DNA of 64,000 nucleotides from the NCBI RefSeq assembly GCF_024448335.1, contig NZ_JAMOHM010000018.1:1-64000 (forward strand), read 5' to 3'. The notes beneath the pieces were generated by a model that was not told where the DNA came from, made no database searches, and worked only from the letters and a program-made list of their open reading frames with translations. Numbering within the stretch: position 1 is the first letter of the stretch; each line of letters opens with the position of its first letter. The translations under genes and the position numbers were made by a program. This DNA comes from Stutzerimonas frequens (GTDB taxonomy: Bacteria; Pseudomonadota; Gammaproteobacteria; Pseudomonadales; Pseudomonadaceae). Of the stretch, positions 53,586 to 63,550 are shown piece by piece.

Positions 53586-53603
53586 ATGACATTTCGATGA
53601 ATG
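53586..53603 (-). promoter_or_regulatory. Pho box upstream of ptxA
   Basis: On the minus strand CATTCAT-CGAA-ATGTCAT fits CTGTCAT-N4-CTGTCAT with 11 of 14 conserved bases and exact 11-base period. It lies 90 bases upstream of the ptxA start, consistent with PhoB control of phosphite use. Confidence 0.7.
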
Positions 53604-53929
53604 CTTCGAATCTGCCGTAGCGGGGCGGCAAGCGAAGCCGTGGAAGAACGGGCGCAACGTAGCGTCTTTCTTCACGCGGGATACAGGAAGCTTTGATTGA
53701 TACTGCTGCGGATTCGCTACAGTAACGTTGGGCCAGAACGTAATGCCATCCAAGCAAGAGGGCGCACACTAGCGGCCATTAGCGGCCTCCTCCAAAGCTT
53801 AGCCGTGGCATCCGTCGGTTTTATCAGGTGAGGCACCAGGTTCAGATCGGCAGCGCGCAACATTAGCGAAGGCCCTCGGTACTTGACCTAGCGGTGATGG
53901 TTTTCTGATTTCAGTCCGGCTACGATCAT

Positions 53930-53949
53930 GCGCCTCAGGGAGGAGGCGC
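53930..53949 (+). promoter_or_regulatory. Hairpin at the ribosome site of the zinc-hook ATPase
   Basis: GCGCCTC (53930-53936) pairs with GAGGCGC (53943-53949) around AGGGAG. The stem and loop contain the Shine-Dalgarno GGGAGGAGG and end one base before the ATG at 53951. Confidence 0.7.
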
Positions 53950-53950
53950 A

Positions 53951-56800
53951 ATGAGCCAGTACCTTTTGAGTTTTGCAAGGCAGCATCTTGAAGGGCGCAC
54001 TGACGCATACCTCGTGCTGCTCTGGTGCATGTACCAAGCGAACCAGAGCAAGGGGCGCTATTCCGACCACATCAAAACGCACATCACGGCGGCAGCTGAC
54101 CATCTGCTGGGCCGCAACTACCAGCGCATCGCCACTCGCTTCAAAAAGGTGCTCGACAACAAGCCAGAACTGGATCGGATACCGCCTTCCGGCCTTGGAG
54201 CGTTGGACTACCTTCGCGTGAAAAACTTCCGAGGCTTCGGAGAGTTTGGCCCTGACGACAACGGCTCCTTCATCCGCTTCAGCAAGTTGAAAAATATCTT
54301 CTACGCACCCAATGGCGGTGGTAAATCGTCCTTGTGCGAGGCGTTGGAGTTCGGCACCACTGGAGACATCAAGGAAGCGTCTAGGCGCAAGACCAAGCTT
54401 AGGCAGTACATCTCCCGGGGAGATATTCGGCACCAGCTCTTGCTGATGGGAGCGGACAAGCTTCCGGTCAAACCAAGCATCAGTTGGTCGAGTTGCTTCA
54501 TAGACCGTAACCGCCTTCAGGAGTTTTCGCTGCTGGGTTCCAAGGACACTGGCAGTGTCGAGAGTGATGTCCTGGCGACCCTGTTTGGCTTGGAAGAACT
54601 CCAGGAGGTCATTGCACGGTTCGTCCGGCCTGAAAACTTCTCGCTCAAGACCTTCATGCGTGCCGACCAAGCCGAGGCTCTGGAGGCCCTGGAGCGCACA
54701 TGCGGCAGCCTAGGCCAGCTGAGGCGTCAGCACAGGGCAGACCTTCGGGTATCAATTTCCCAAATCTGCGAGCTGCTAGGGCTGCGGTCAGATCAAGACT
54801 ATGAGATTCGCCCCAAGGTATTGCGGCTTCGCAAAACGATAGAAATGCATATCCGTGGAGCTGAGCGCCTTCGAGCCGCCAAAGCTCCGTTCGCTATCCC
54901 GCTGAAGCAGGTGAGGCGCATCTGTGCTATCGCTCAGCGCTTGCTCCACCGCAGAGCCGATATCGAGATGCTATTTCTACAGAGGGCCAGTGAGGTCAAT
55001 TATCGCGCCGTCTTCGAGGCCTTGGAGGCCATCGAGCTGCAGTCGGGGGCAACTTGCCCTGCGTGCCTGACGCCCCTCGACAAGGTGACGGTGAACCCAT
55101 TTGAGAGGGCGCGAGAGCAGATTAAGGCGCTGGGTGCATTGGAATCCCTGAAGCAATCCAGGCTGCGAAATGACGCGCGGATCGCGCTCTGGGCATCACG
55201 AGTCGCCACGGGACTCAGCGCGGTAAAGGGCAATGAGTACGCCGACGTACCCTGCCAGCTGAAGATGGACGAGTTGGAAGCGGTGCTTGCAGAATTTCAT
55301 GCCGCTACCGATCGCTCGGAGGTGGCTCCGTCCGTTCTCGACTCATTCCTGAAACTCTGCGCCGAGCGTGCAGATCAGATCGAGGCTTACCTGCGTAACT
55401 GTGAGCGCAAGTGCCGGGAGGTTGGCCAGGCAGAAGCCCAGGCAGCCCGTCTTGAAGCACGGGTGGTGCAACTGAAAGCGATTGATGATTCATTGAAGCA
55501 GCTGTTCGACCGTAAAACGCGTGCGGAGAGCGAGTTCAAAGCCGGCAACGGCCAAATGGCAGACTTGGTAAGACAAAAAGCGGCCTTGCTCAACGATGCA
55601 GTCGACAACAGCCGCTTCAACCAGCTGCTCAAGGATCTGGAGGCTGAGTACCGAACGCTGTACCGCGACCTGCTGGATTACAAGCTTGAGCTGGAGAAAG
55701 CGAGAATCACCGGGATCGAAGCCAAGGCTGCCGAGTACTACCGCGCTATCAACAACCACGACGATGACCATGAGCAGATCGCGTCGTTGAGCTTCGACCG
55801 GCTGGCGGATAGCTACCGGATCAAGATCACCAACGTGGACGGATCATTGCTCGATGCGTTTGCTGTGCTCAGCGAAGGGCATCTGCGGGCGTTGGGCCTG
55901 TCCATCCTCCTGGCGATGGCTGAGAAAAACAACTTCCCGCTCATCGTCTTTGATGATGTCGTCAATGCGATCGACACCGATCACCGATCAAACATTATCG
56001 ACCTGTTCTTCAGCGATGCTTACCTGCGCCGGATCCAAATGGTTGTCACCACCCATGACCGCCTCTTCTGGGAACGATTCTGCATCGTCGCCGACCGTCA
56101 CCCTCAGTGCGAACAGTATACCAGCCATGTGCTCAGCTACACGAACAAGGGCATCGTGGTGATTGATCACGAGGGTGGTTTCCAGAAGAAAGTCTACGTG
56201 GCGCTGTCGGTCTTCGACGTCCGTCAGGCGTTGCTTTATTGCCGTATTTGGTTCGAATCCATAGTGCTTGAGTTTTGCATCGAAAACGGCGTCACAGTCA
56301 CGGCCAACTTCAAAAAGTCGCAGCTGAAGAAGAGCATGTATCTGCAGGTCAGCCTGGAGCACACCTTCTCGTTGGTGAAGCCTTTCATCGACTACGACCT
56401 GTCGTACTTCGATCTCATCAAGAATGACTTGGTCAACTGGAGTGGGCAGAACCAGGAGCATCACGCCTTCGACGAGGGCAGTCTGAACTTTGTGCACTCC
56501 AAGACTAGCAGTGAAGTCTTGAGAATCTACGATGCCATCCGCTTCTTGGAGTGCCAGCTCTTCCCGGCGAGGAAAAAGGAGTCCGGGGAGAAGTACCTTG
56601 CCGAAGTTAATGAGAAAATCGAGAGAAGCCAGAGGAAGTTGGCAGGGCTCGCTAAAGCACCAGTAGAAGTGCAGAAGGAGCATCAAGCAGCTTTAAAAGC
56701 TCTGGAAAAGCGCGCCGTCGAGCTCGATCAGGAGCTTCAGTTCATCGAGCAGTGTCTCGCCAGCGTCGCTCAACGCGAGCAAGCTAAAGAACTGCCATGA
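53951..56800 (+). CDS. Rad50/SMC-like AAA ATPase with zinc hook (possible defence protein)
   Basis: A 949-residue protein. An N-terminal helical domain of about 85 residues precedes an ATPase head with Walker [10 protein letters not shown] (119-127), a coiled-coil region with a CxxC zinc hook (TCPACLTPL, near residue 368), a signature-like [12 protein letters not shown] (near 640) and Walker [13 protein letters not shown] (near 667). About 250 further residues after [10 protein letters not shown] have no recognised domain and may be the effector. Similar large ATPases occur in phage-defence islands (for example OLD, RloC and PARIS-type systems), and hsdR is nearby. No classical nuclease motif was seen. 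Confidence 0.7.
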   Translation: MSQYLLSFARQHLEGRTDAYLVLLWCMYQANQSKGRYSDHIKTHITAAADHLLGRNYQRIATRFKKVLDNKPELDRIPPSGLGALDYLRVKNFRGFGEFGPDDNGSFIRFSKLKNIFYAPNGGGKSSLCEALEFGTTGDIKEASRRKTKLRQYISRGDIRHQLLLMGADKLPVKPSISWSSCFIDRNRLQEFSLLGSKDTGSVESDVLATLFGLEELQEVIARFVRPENFSLKTFMRADQAEALEALERTCGSLGQLRRQHRADLRVSISQICELLGLRSDQDYEIRPKVLRLRKTIEMHIRGAERLRAAKAPFAIPLKQVRRICAIAQRLLHRRADIEMLFLQRASEVNYRAVFEALEAIELQSGATCPACLTPLDKVTVNPFERAREQIKALGALESLKQSRLRNDARIALWASRVATGLSAVKGNEYADVPCQLKMDELEAVLAEFHAATDRSEVAPSVLDSFLKLCAERADQIEAYLRNCERKCREVGQAEAQAARLEARVVQLKAIDDSLKQLFDRKTRAESEFKAGNGQMADLVRQKAALLNDAVDNSRFNQLLKDLEAEYRTLYRDLLDYKLELEKARITGIEAKAAEYYRAINNHDDDHEQIASLSFDRLADSYRIKITNVDGSLLDAFAVLSEGHLRALGLSILLAMAEKNNFPLIVFDDVVNAIDTDHRSNIIDLFFSDAYLRRIQMVVTTHDRLFWERFCIVADRHPQCEQYTSHVLSYTNKGIVVIDHEGGFQKKVYVALSVFDVRQALLYCRIWFESIVLEFCIENGVTVTANFKKSQLKKSMYLQVSLEHTFSLVKPFIDYDLSYFDLIKNDLVNWSGQNQEHHAFDEGSLNFVHSKTSSEVLRIYDAIRFLECQLFPARKKESGEKYLAEVNEKIERSQRKLAGLAKAPVEVQKEHQAALKALEKRAVELDQELQFIEQCLASVAQREQAKELP

Positions 56801-57014
56801 TCTCTACTCGGCTTGGCACAGATCTGGCTGCTTTGGGCTGAAATTCTGCGGGATCTCAACAGCCGCTTTTGGCCGGAAGCTGCCCATCGTCACCGGCTAC
56901 AATCGGCCAGGAGCTGCCACCCACGATGAGAGCAGCTTTTAAGCCGCCCTGCTCCACTAGACAGATCTCATGTAGTTTTAATAGCGTTCTGCCATCTTCT
57001 TCATTGGGGTCTGG

Positions 57015-58853
57015 ATGATGCGCGCCATCACAGCCTTTGCTGCCTTAGTTGTTCTTCAGTCCGCCCTTTTCGGTTGCGTCGCCTCAGCGGTTGATCCGCA
57101 ACACCTCGGCCCACAGACGCCTCCGCCCAGCTTCACCGTCGACCCGCAGGCCAACCCGGAGGTATGGGGGGTCTATTCCCGCCTCGTTGGGCATCGCTAC
57201 GCCCCAGCAACCGGTGGTTTTCCGGGTTTTGAGGTGCGCTGGAGCGAGCCCGGTAAAGCCATCATTGAGACCAGCTTGTTCTTAGAGGGCGCAATCGTTG
57301 GGCCGGATGTGAAATGGAGCCGGACTATTCGCCCGGGCAGCAAGCCCGGCGAACTGAATATGGACTTCAATGGCACGCCGTGGCTCGGCACGATCGAATC
57401 GGATGGCTCAGTGGTGTTTAAAGCGGTTACGCCGCGAGCGGGTGAATTTCCTTACCGGATTCGCCTGTCATCGCGTGGCGAGATGCTTGTGCAGAATATG
57501 CAGTGGGTGAATGGCTCGCTGTCGAATGTCATCTACTCGACGCCCTATCCGGTCGAATCCGTGCCGGGTGGTCCGGACCCAGCCGTGGCTGAGGTACCGG
57601 GCGTCGCAACGCCTCAGCCCCCTACCGACGCGGGCGTGAAGCCGTTGGTGCTGGGGCAAAAGATCATCGGCAAGCTGGATGACAACAGTCAGAAAACCTC
57701 GATCATGCGAACGCGCTATGACCTCTACCGTCTGCCAGCGCGCAAAGGTGAAAGCGTTGTAGTGGGCCTCGATTGCGATATCTACAGTTTCTACGGCTGC
57801 TACTACACATTCGTAAACCTGCGCGAAGGCTACGGCAACACCTACGAAGCGATGATCGATGCACCAAAGCGCAAGGCCTACCGTTTCACCCTCACTGAAG
57901 ACCATCAGGTGCTGAAGGTGGAGAGCAATGGCAGGCTCGATTATGGCTTGGTGGTCGAACAGGGAGCAGCAGGCAATGCACTGTGGGCGGTGACTCAGGC
58001 CGAGCGGACTTCCTTCGATCAAGCAAAAGCACGGCAAGACGCCGCAAACAGCGCCGAGAACGCGCAATTATTAGGTGCCGTAATGCAGGGTTTGAGTCAG
58101 GGACTGACAGCGGCCAACCAGGCAGCCAGCGCCAACGCTGCTCAATCCAGTGCCAGCCTGGCCGCCACACTCGTCCAGGCCCGAGCACAACCGCCGGTAA
58201 GTCCATCCGTGCAATCCAGCCAAACGTCCAGTTTATCGAGCGGCGATAGCTCCGCGCAGGACGCCCAGGTGGCAGCCCTGATGGCGCAGAACCAAGCACT
58301 GATGCGCGAGATGGGCATCGAGAGCGAGGCCAATGCCATGGCGGCGGCCATGTTGGCGCAGATTGAGCGCCAGCAGGCTTCGGGGCGTGCGCAAAGCGTT
58401 GTCGAAGAGCAGGAAGACGAGGCTCCAACCGCCAAGCCCGAGAAGCCTGTCGCCGAGGCTGCACCCGCGAAAGATGGCGGACTCATCAAGACGGTCAATG
58501 GCCAGAGCTACAGCGTCGGTGCAACGCTCCCGGCGCAAATCGAGGGTCGTTACCTCTATGAGGGTGAAGGCGAGCCCATCGTCTTTATCGGATCGGGAAG
58601 CATGCAAAGCCGCTTTCAGCCCCACCAAGACCCCGAGATACCGATGACCGCCTGGATCGTGCAAGGGCCGGATGGCAGTCCTCTGCGCGAGAAGGGAGTC
58701 GGTGAGCGCTACCAGGTTACTCTGGTGGTCGAATATGGTGCCGGCGGTGGTGGAAACTATCCCGAAGGTAGTCTGAACCTGCTGCCCGTTGTGGTCGCGC
58801 CCGATATGAATAAAGCCTTCATCCTCGGCGAGCGGATCAAGAGCGGCCTGTAA
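57015..58853 (+). CDS. Large secreted lipoprotein of unknown function
   Basis: A 612-residue lipoprotein: signal MMRAITAFAALVVLQSALFGC with the lipid-carrying cysteine at residue 21. It has a beta-rich N-terminal half (residues 30-310), an alanine/serine/glutamine-rich segment (330-470), and a C-terminal domain with VNGQSYSVGATLPAQIEGRY. The family is not recognised. It lies alone between the ATPase and the MITE. Confidence 0.65.
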   Translation: MMRAITAFAALVVLQSALFGCVASAVDPQHLGPQTPPPSFTVDPQANPEVWGVYSRLVGHRYAPATGGFPGFEVRWSEPGKAIIETSLFLEGAIVGPDVKWSRTIRPGSKPGELNMDFNGTPWLGTIESDGSVVFKAVTPRAGEFPYRIRLSSRGEMLVQNMQWVNGSLSNVIYSTPYPVESVPGGPDPAVAEVPGVATPQPPTDAGVKPLVLGQKIIGKLDDNSQKTSIMRTRYDLYRLPARKGESVVVGLDCDIYSFYGCYYTFVNLREGYGNTYEAMIDAPKRKAYRFTLTEDHQVLKVESNGRLDYGLVVEQGAAGNALWAVTQAERTSFDQAKARQDAANSAENAQLLGAVMQGLSQGLTAANQAASANAAQSSASLAATLVQARAQPPVSPSVQSSQTSSLSSGDSSAQDAQVAALMAQNQALMREMGIESEANAMAAAMLAQIERQQASGRAQSVVEEQEDEAPTAKPEKPVAEAAPAKDGGLIKTVNGQSYSVGATLPAQIEGRYLYEGEGEPIVFIGSGSMQSRFQPHQDPEIPMTAWIVQGPDGSPLREKGVGERYQVTLVVEYGAGGGGNYPEGSLNLLPVVVAPDMNKAFILGERIKSGL

Positions 58854-59344
58854 CCGCCGTGCTCGGCAAGCGCATTCAAGTCGACCTCCAGTCGATCCGC
58901 CTTGCCACCTCCAGCGCAACTTCTTGCGCTCCGAGCAACTGTCGACCAAGTTCTGGTGAGCGCACAGCAGAATTCTGAATCGCCTCCGGTTTCGTAGATG
59001 CTAGATGACCGCTTTTGGCCGATTTTGTTGAAAAAGTCGGCTTCTGAGAGAGCTGCTTTTCGGTAGATCAAAAATCGCTGGATTTTGGCGTTGCTACGTA
59101 AAAACCAAGACAGCTCCGTCTTCTGAGCGAACCAGATTTCAACGTCGACCACGCTTTTTCGCTGGCCAAAATTGCGGCGGGACTTTTTCAACAGAATCGG
59201 CCGCTTCCTGCCACCAGTGGCCAAAAACAGCTGACGCAACGACTCGCTACCGGCGGGTTTCCACCTACGACACTTCCATTCGATTCGAAAAAAACTCAGC
59301 CCTACATAACCGCAATGACATCACCACCAAGAAGGATCGCTCCC
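58854..59344. other. Intergenic region holding a MITE
   Basis: About 490 bases without a gene. The middle is a 186-base element with terminal inverted repeats (59017-59202). The right part (59203-59344) probably contains the promoter of the glycine-zipper gene. Open frames here are shadows across the element. Confidence 0.6.
59017..59202. mobile_element. 186-base MITE with 22-base terminal inverted repeats
   Basis: GGCCGATTTTGTTGAAAAAG at the left end and CTTTTTCAACAGAATCGGCC at the right end are inverted repeats with one mismatch over 22 bases (59017-59038, 59181-59202). There is no transposase inside. It resembles non-autonomous relatives of insertion sequences with GTTGAAAAAGTC ends. Confidence 0.75.
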
Positions 59345-59674
59345 ATGTCATTGCAGTGTCCTCGCTGTCATTCCCCCAAAGTCGCTTCCTTCCATCACGC
59401 CATGAAGATCACCGCTGCGGTAGGCGCCGCCGGCGGCGCGGCTCGTGGCGTCAGTGCTGCGTTAGCAGGCGGTCAGACTGGCGCGACCATTGGCGCTATT
59501 GCCGGCCCTGTTGGCATCGCCATCGGTTCAGTTTCCGGCGCCATCATCGGTGGGTTGGTTGGCGGCGTTAGCGGTTGTGCGCTGGGCGCCCAGCTTGGCG
59601 ACAAACTCGACCGCCACGTGTTGGCTAACAACCTGTGTCTGCTCTGCGGGCATCGCTTCAACCTGCCGGCCTGA
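59345..59674 (+). CDS. Zinc-ribbon/glycine-zipper protein
   Basis: A 109-residue protein. Glycine-rich membrane-type segment (TIGAIAGPVGIAIGSVSGAI, then IGGLVGGVSG) lies between two CxxC pairs, CPRC near the N terminus and CLLC near the C terminus, which could form one split zinc ribbon. The function is unknown; similar genes appear in integrative elements. AAGGATCGCTCCC precedes the ATG. Confidence 0.65.
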   Translation: MSLQCPRCHSPKVASFHHAMKITAAVGAAGGAARGVSAALAGGQTGATIGAIAGPVGIAIGSVSGAIIGGLVGGVSGCALGAQLGDKLDRHVLANNLCLLCGHRFNLPA

Positions 59675-59772
59675 TCCGTCCGCTACCTCTTCTCACCTTC
59701 TTCTATCCCTACCGCCGGTGCTGCGCTCTGCGCGGCGCTTTATGCCGGCTTACATTCCAAGGAATCGTTCTC

Positions 59773-60741
59773 ATGGCACATCTCATCGAGCAAATGGCCT
59801 ATGTCGGCGCCACCCCGTGGCACGGACTAGGCAACAACCTGCCGCGCAAACAACCCATCGAGATCTGGCAACGCGAAGCCGGCATGGACTGGCAGATCCT
59901 GGAAAGCCCGGTCCATTTCAAATCCGATGCGGTGGGTCACCTCGGCGCTATCCATTCCTACCCCGAGCAGAAAGTGCTGTACCGCTCCGATACCAAAGCT
60001 CCCCTATCGGTCGTCTCCAACCGCTACCACACCGTGCAGCCGCGTGAGGTGCTGGAGTTCTACCGGGATCTCACCGAAGTCTCCGGTTACGAGCTAGAGA
60101 CGGCTGGTGTGCTCAAGGGCGGCCGCAAGTTTTGGGCACTGGCACGCACCGGGCAAGGCACAGCGATCAAGGGTAACGACCAGGTCAACGGCTACCTGCT
60201 GTTGGCTACGTCATGCGACGGCACCTTGGCTACCACCGCAACGCCGACCACCGTTCGCGTGGTGTGCAACAACACCCTGACCATCGCCCTGGACGGCACC
60301 AGTCGAGCGATCAAGGTGCCGCACAACACTCGCTTCGATCCCAATACGGTGAAGAAGCAGCTCGGGATCGCGGTATCACAATGGGATGACTTCATGTACC
60401 GCATGCGTCATCTGGCTGAGCGCAAGGTGCAGTGGCATGAGGCGATGGGCTTCTTCATGAACGTCATGTGCGAAGTGAGCCCAACCGGCCAACTACCCGA
60501 ACAGCTGCCCAACGAACGTGCCCTGCGCAAAGTTCAGGAGCTGTACGAGGGCCGTGGCCGAGGCAGTCAGTTGGAATCGGCACGCGGTACCGCCTGGGGC
60601 CTGCTCAATGCCGTGACCGAGTACGTCGACCACGAACGACGAGCGCGCAGCACTGAGTACCGGCTGGACTCCGCCTGGTTCGGCCAGGGCGCGCAGATCA
60701 AGCAGCGCGCTTTGGACGCCGCCCTGCAGCTCGCCGCCTAA
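59773..60741 (+). CDS. DUF932 family protein
   Basis: A 322-residue protein with the DUF932 pattern (GATPWHGLGNNL; SNRYHTVQPREVLEFYRDL). DUF932 genes are common on plasmids, ICEs and phages, usually beside a YqaJ-type nuclease and a single-strand DNA or metal-binding protein, suggesting a recombination or anti-defence role that is not established. Followed by a terminator, then the YqaJ gene. Confidence 0.88.
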   Translation: MAHLIEQMAYVGATPWHGLGNNLPRKQPIEIWQREAGMDWQILESPVHFKSDAVGHLGAIHSYPEQKVLYRSDTKAPLSVVSNRYHTVQPREVLEFYRDLTEVSGYELETAGVLKGGRKFWALARTGQGTAIKGNDQVNGYLLLATSCDGTLATTATPTTVRVVCNNTLTIALDGTSRAIKVPHNTRFDPNTVKKQLGIAVSQWDDFMYRMRHLAERKVQWHEAMGFFMNVMCEVSPTGQLPEQLPNERALRKVQELYEGRGRGSQLESARGTAWGLLNAVTEYVDHERRARSTEYRLDSAWFGQGAQIKQRALDAALQLAA

Positions 60742-60763
60742 GCACTTCTCTCTCAATCGTATC

Positions 60764-60796
60764 GCCCGGTCAGCTTCGTGCTGATCGGGCTTTTTT
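60764..60796 (+). terminator. Rho-independent terminator after the DUF932 gene
   Basis: GCCCGGTCAGC pairs with GCTGATCGGGC (one G-T pair) around TTCGT, then TTTTTT. Confidence 0.9.
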
Positions 60797-60815
60797 ACGC
60801 CTGCAAGGTGACCAC

Positions 60816-61820
60816 ATGACCACAATCTCGTTGAACCGCAACGCCAGCAAACCTCGCTCGGCCCTGCGCCTGATCAGTACCAAAGAACTGCCGCGCGAAG
60901 AGTGGCTGGAGGTGCGCAAACGCGGTATCGGCAGCTCGGATGCCGCTGCCGCCGTTGGCCTCAACCCCTACAAGTCGCAGCTGGAACTGTGGCTGGAGAA
61001 GACCGGGCGTGACACTGGATTGCCGAAGACCGACCCCGACGATGACGAAAGCCCGATGTACTGGGGCAATGTGCTGGAACCCATCGTGGCCTGGCATTAC
61101 GGCAAGCGCACCGGCAACAAGGTCCGCCGTGTGAACGCCGTGCTGCAGCACCCCGACCCGGAGATGTCCTGGATGCTGGCCAACATCGACCGCGAAGTGA
61201 TCGGCGCCGACGATGTGCAGATCCTCGAATGCAAGACAGCCGGCATAAACGGGGCGCGCCTCTGGAAAGAAGGCGTGCCCGAATATGTGCAGTTACAGGT
61301 GATGCACCAGCTCGCCGTCACCGGCAAGCAAGCCGCGGATGTGGCGGTTGTGCTCGGTGGTCAGCACTTGGAAATCCATCGCATCGAGCGCGACGAGGAA
61401 ATGATCGCTCGGCTGATCGAGCTGGAACGTACGTTCTGGACATACGTCGAGACCGACACGCCGCCACCCGCCGATGGGACGGCCTCGGCTGAAACTGCGC
61501 TGCGCTGCCTATATCCCGAAGACGACGGCCAGACGGTGGACTTCAGGGACAATCCGGGGCTGACCGCTGCTTACGTCGAGCTCAAGGCCCTGCGTCAGTT
61601 CATTGATAAAAAGCATGCGCGCGAGGCTCAGCTCAAGCAAATGCTGCAACAAGCGATGGGCGAGGCGACGCGGGCAGAGTTCACCAACGGCTACGTCAGC
61701 TGGCGTAAAGCCAAGGACAGCATCGGCTTCGATGTGGCCCGGCTGCTCCAGGACAGGCCTCACCTGCGCGAAAAATACTCGCTTCTCAAGCCCGGTGCCC
61801 GGCGCTTCCTGATCGGCTGA
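60816..61820 (+). CDS. YqaJ-like viral recombinase (exonuclease)
   Basis: A 334-residue lambda-exonuclease-like protein. WLEVRKRGIGSSDAAAAVGL and the catalytic QILECKT region (D/E-x-K) match YqaJ. It probably degrades double-stranded DNA to promote homologous recombination of the element. The ATG follows a short leader after the DUF932 terminator. Confidence 0.9.
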   Translation: MTTISLNRNASKPRSALRLISTKELPREEWLEVRKRGIGSSDAAAAVGLNPYKSQLELWLEKTGRDTGLPKTDPDDDESPMYWGNVLEPIVAWHYGKRTGNKVRRVNAVLQHPDPEMSWMLANIDREVIGADDVQILECKTAGINGARLWKEGVPEYVQLQVMHQLAVTGKQAADVAVVLGGQHLEIHRIERDEEMIARLIELERTFWTYVETDTPPPADGTASAETALRCLYPEDDGQTVDFRDNPGLTAAYVELKALRQFIDKKHAREAQLKQMLQQAMGEATRAEFTNGYVSWRKAKDSIGFDVARLLQDRPHLREKYSLLKPGARRFLIG

Positions 61821-61850
61821 TTCTCGCCGCCCCTACTACCCCTTCCCCTT

Positions 61851-61891
61851 GGCCAGTCCATGCAGTCCCCGCTGCGTGGCTGGCCTTTTTT
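61851..61891 (+). terminator. Terminator after the YqaJ gene
   Basis: GGCCAG pairs with CTGGCC around an imperfect inner stem, followed by TTTTTT, 30 bases after the YqaJ stop codon. Confidence 0.75.
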
Positions 61892-61910
61892 CGTTTTCAG
61901 GAGAACCACC

Positions 61911-62813
61911 ATGCTTAAAGGTCTGGCTATCACTCCGCCGGTACTCGGGCGAATTTCCATCGGCAAGGTCATCGAGAAGAACGGCAAGCGCCTGCCGGAG
62001 AAGGATGACCAGTTCACTATCACCTCCCAGGTACAGAGCCGCGACGGCTGGCTGGTACACCCGCTCAACGACGAGCTACGCCAGGGCAAGGACGACAAGC
62101 TGCGCAGTATCCCGGTGCGCCTGCTGTTCAACGAGCCAGAGCTGAATTTTCGTGCGGACTACACACTGTTTGATCGCCAGTCCGGTCGCCCGGTTTGCGT
62201 CGGCAATGGCGAAACCTGCAAGCGCGTCACCCAGGACGGTATGCAATCGCTGCCCTGCCCTTCACCAGATGCCTGCCCGCTGGCCAAAGGCGGTGCCTGC
62301 AAGCCCTATGGCCGACTGAACGTGGTCATTGGCGATGAGGATCCGCTGGGCAGCTTTGTGTTCCGTACCACCGGCTTTAACAGCATCCGCACCCTAGCTG
62401 CTCGTCTGCACTACTTCCAGGCCATCTCCGGCAACCGCCTGGCCTGCTTGCCACTGGAACTGCGACTGCGAGGCAAGTCCACCCGCCAAAGCCACGGCAC
62501 GCCGATCTTCTACACCGATCTGACGGTGCGTAGCGGCATGGACATGACCGAGGCACTGCGCTTAGCAGGCGAGCTGGATGAACAGCGGCAAGCGGCGGGT
62601 TTCGATCAAGCCGCACTGGATGCAGCAGCCCGGCGCGGCTTCGGCAACGGTGCCTTCGAGGACGGCGAGGAGGATGTCGGAGCCATCGTCGAGGAGTTCT
62701 TTCCCGTCGAAATCAGCAGCGAGCAGCCGTTCCCCAGACCCACTTCGCACACGTCAGGCAATCCCAGTCTGGCGGAAAAGCTGGAAGCCCAGCATCAATC
62801 CCTGAATGCCTGA
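61911..62813 (+). CDS. Element-borne metal-binding/hydrolase-annotated protein
   Basis: A 300-residue protein (MLKGLAITPPVLGRISIGKV in part) with a cysteine cluster ETCKRV...LPCPSPDACPLAKGGACKP that probably binds metal. It is regularly found after YqaJ-type genes in integrative elements and is labelled hydrolase or metal-binding protein; a DNA-repair or replication role is likely but unproven. A strong AGGAG ribosome site precedes the ATG. Confidence 0.8.
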   Translation: MLKGLAITPPVLGRISIGKVIEKNGKRLPEKDDQFTITSQVQSRDGWLVHPLNDELRQGKDDKLRSIPVRLLFNEPELNFRADYTLFDRQSGRPVCVGNGETCKRVTQDGMQSLPCPSPDACPLAKGGACKPYGRLNVVIGDEDPLGSFVFRTTGFNSIRTLAARLHYFQAISGNRLACLPLELRLRGKSTRQSHGTPIFYTDLTVRSGMDMTEALRLAGELDEQRQAAGFDQAALDAAARRGFGNGAFEDGEEDVGAIVEEFFPVEISSEQPFPRPTSHTSGNPSLAEKLEAQHQSLNA

Positions 62814-62838
62814 GCCTTATCACCCGGCCAAGGAGCTC

Positions 62839-63340
62839 ATGATGAGACTGCACAAAATCAAGGCGGGCGAGACCGCCGGCACCTACCTGATCGAATCACC
62901 GGTCACCGAAGCCGACATCCTGCTAATGGCCAAGCAGTTGGCCAGCCGCCGCCTGCGTCGTGGCCGCCAGCTCACAGCACCACGCGACGTCTTCAACCAT
63001 CTGCAGACGCTACTCGAAGCCTATGAGCACGAAGTCTTTGCCTTGCTGAATGCTCGACAGCAGGCACCGGGTGATCGCCTTTCACGAGCTGTTTCGGGGA
63101 ACCCTGGATGGCGCGAGCGTCTATCCCAGGGAGGTCGTCAAGATCGCCCTGGAGCACAACGCTGCGGCCATGATCCTGGTGCACAACCACCCTTCCGGCG
63201 ACCCCGAGCCCAGCCAGGCGGATCGTACGCTCACCAACAAACTGAAGGAGGCGCTGAACCTAGTCGGCGTGCGGACGCTGGATCACATCATCGTGGGCCA
63301 TGAAGGCTGCGTATCGCTGGCGGAACAGGGTTACCTATAG
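62839..63340 (+). pseudogene. radC: RadC-like JAB1/MPN domain protein, frameshifted
   Basis: The N-terminal part (62839-63050, MMRLHKIKAGETAGTYLIES...EHEVFALLN) is in one frame and the conserved JAMM half ([20 protein letters not shown] in part, [15 protein letters not shown]) is in the next, starting near 63050. RadC proteins read EVFxxLxLDxxHR across this point, so a frameshift (two extra bases or one lost) sits at about 63045-63052. Element RadC proteins are common near type I restriction genes. A sequencing error could also explain it. Confidence 0.8.
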
Positions 63341-63353
63341 GAGACGAACAAGC

Positions 63354-63545
63354 ATGAAGCTGCTGCTATGGACCTTCGCTGCGGTGTTCGTGTTTGCCGG
63401 CATCCTCGCTGGTTGTCTGGCGATGTTGCTGCTGGTGATCCTAATGGTGCGTTTTCCGCCGCTGCTGATCGCGGTGATGCTGGCGTGCTGGATCCTCAGC
63501 AGGCTGCTATCACCCAAGAAAATCCATCACCATGAACCCAAATAA
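63354..63545 (+). CDS. Small membrane protein
   Basis: A 63-residue protein with two hydrophobic helices (LLWTFAAVFVFAGILAGCLA and LLLVILMV...LLIAVMLACWIL) and a basic histidine-rich tail (KKIHHHEPK). A GGAGACGAA ribosome site precedes the ATG. The function is unknown; it follows radC closely. Confidence 0.6.
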   Translation: MKLLLWTFAAVFVFAGILAGCLAMLLLVILMVRFPPLLIAVMLACWILSRLLSPKKIHHHEPK

Positions 63546-63550
63546 AAACA

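Larger units (their letters stand above)
53496..53950. other. Intergenic region between ptxA and the zinc-hook ATPase gene
   Basis: About 455 bases. It contains the Pho box of ptx (53586-53603) and, at the right end, the hairpin at the ATPase ribosome site (53930-53949). The middle (53620-53900) has an 89-codon minus-strand open frame without ribosome site or recognisable family; I read it as remnant sequence. No tRNA or repeat recognised. Confidence 0.5.

Noticed and set aside
53500-53769. An 89-codon minus-strand frame upstream of ptxA
   Set aside because: It covers the Pho box and ptx promoter, has no ribosome site, and its protein resembles no family I know.
58757-59239. A 160-codon minus-strand frame over the MITE
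   Set aside because: It crosses from the lipoprotein gene into the MITE with no start signal; it is a chance frame.
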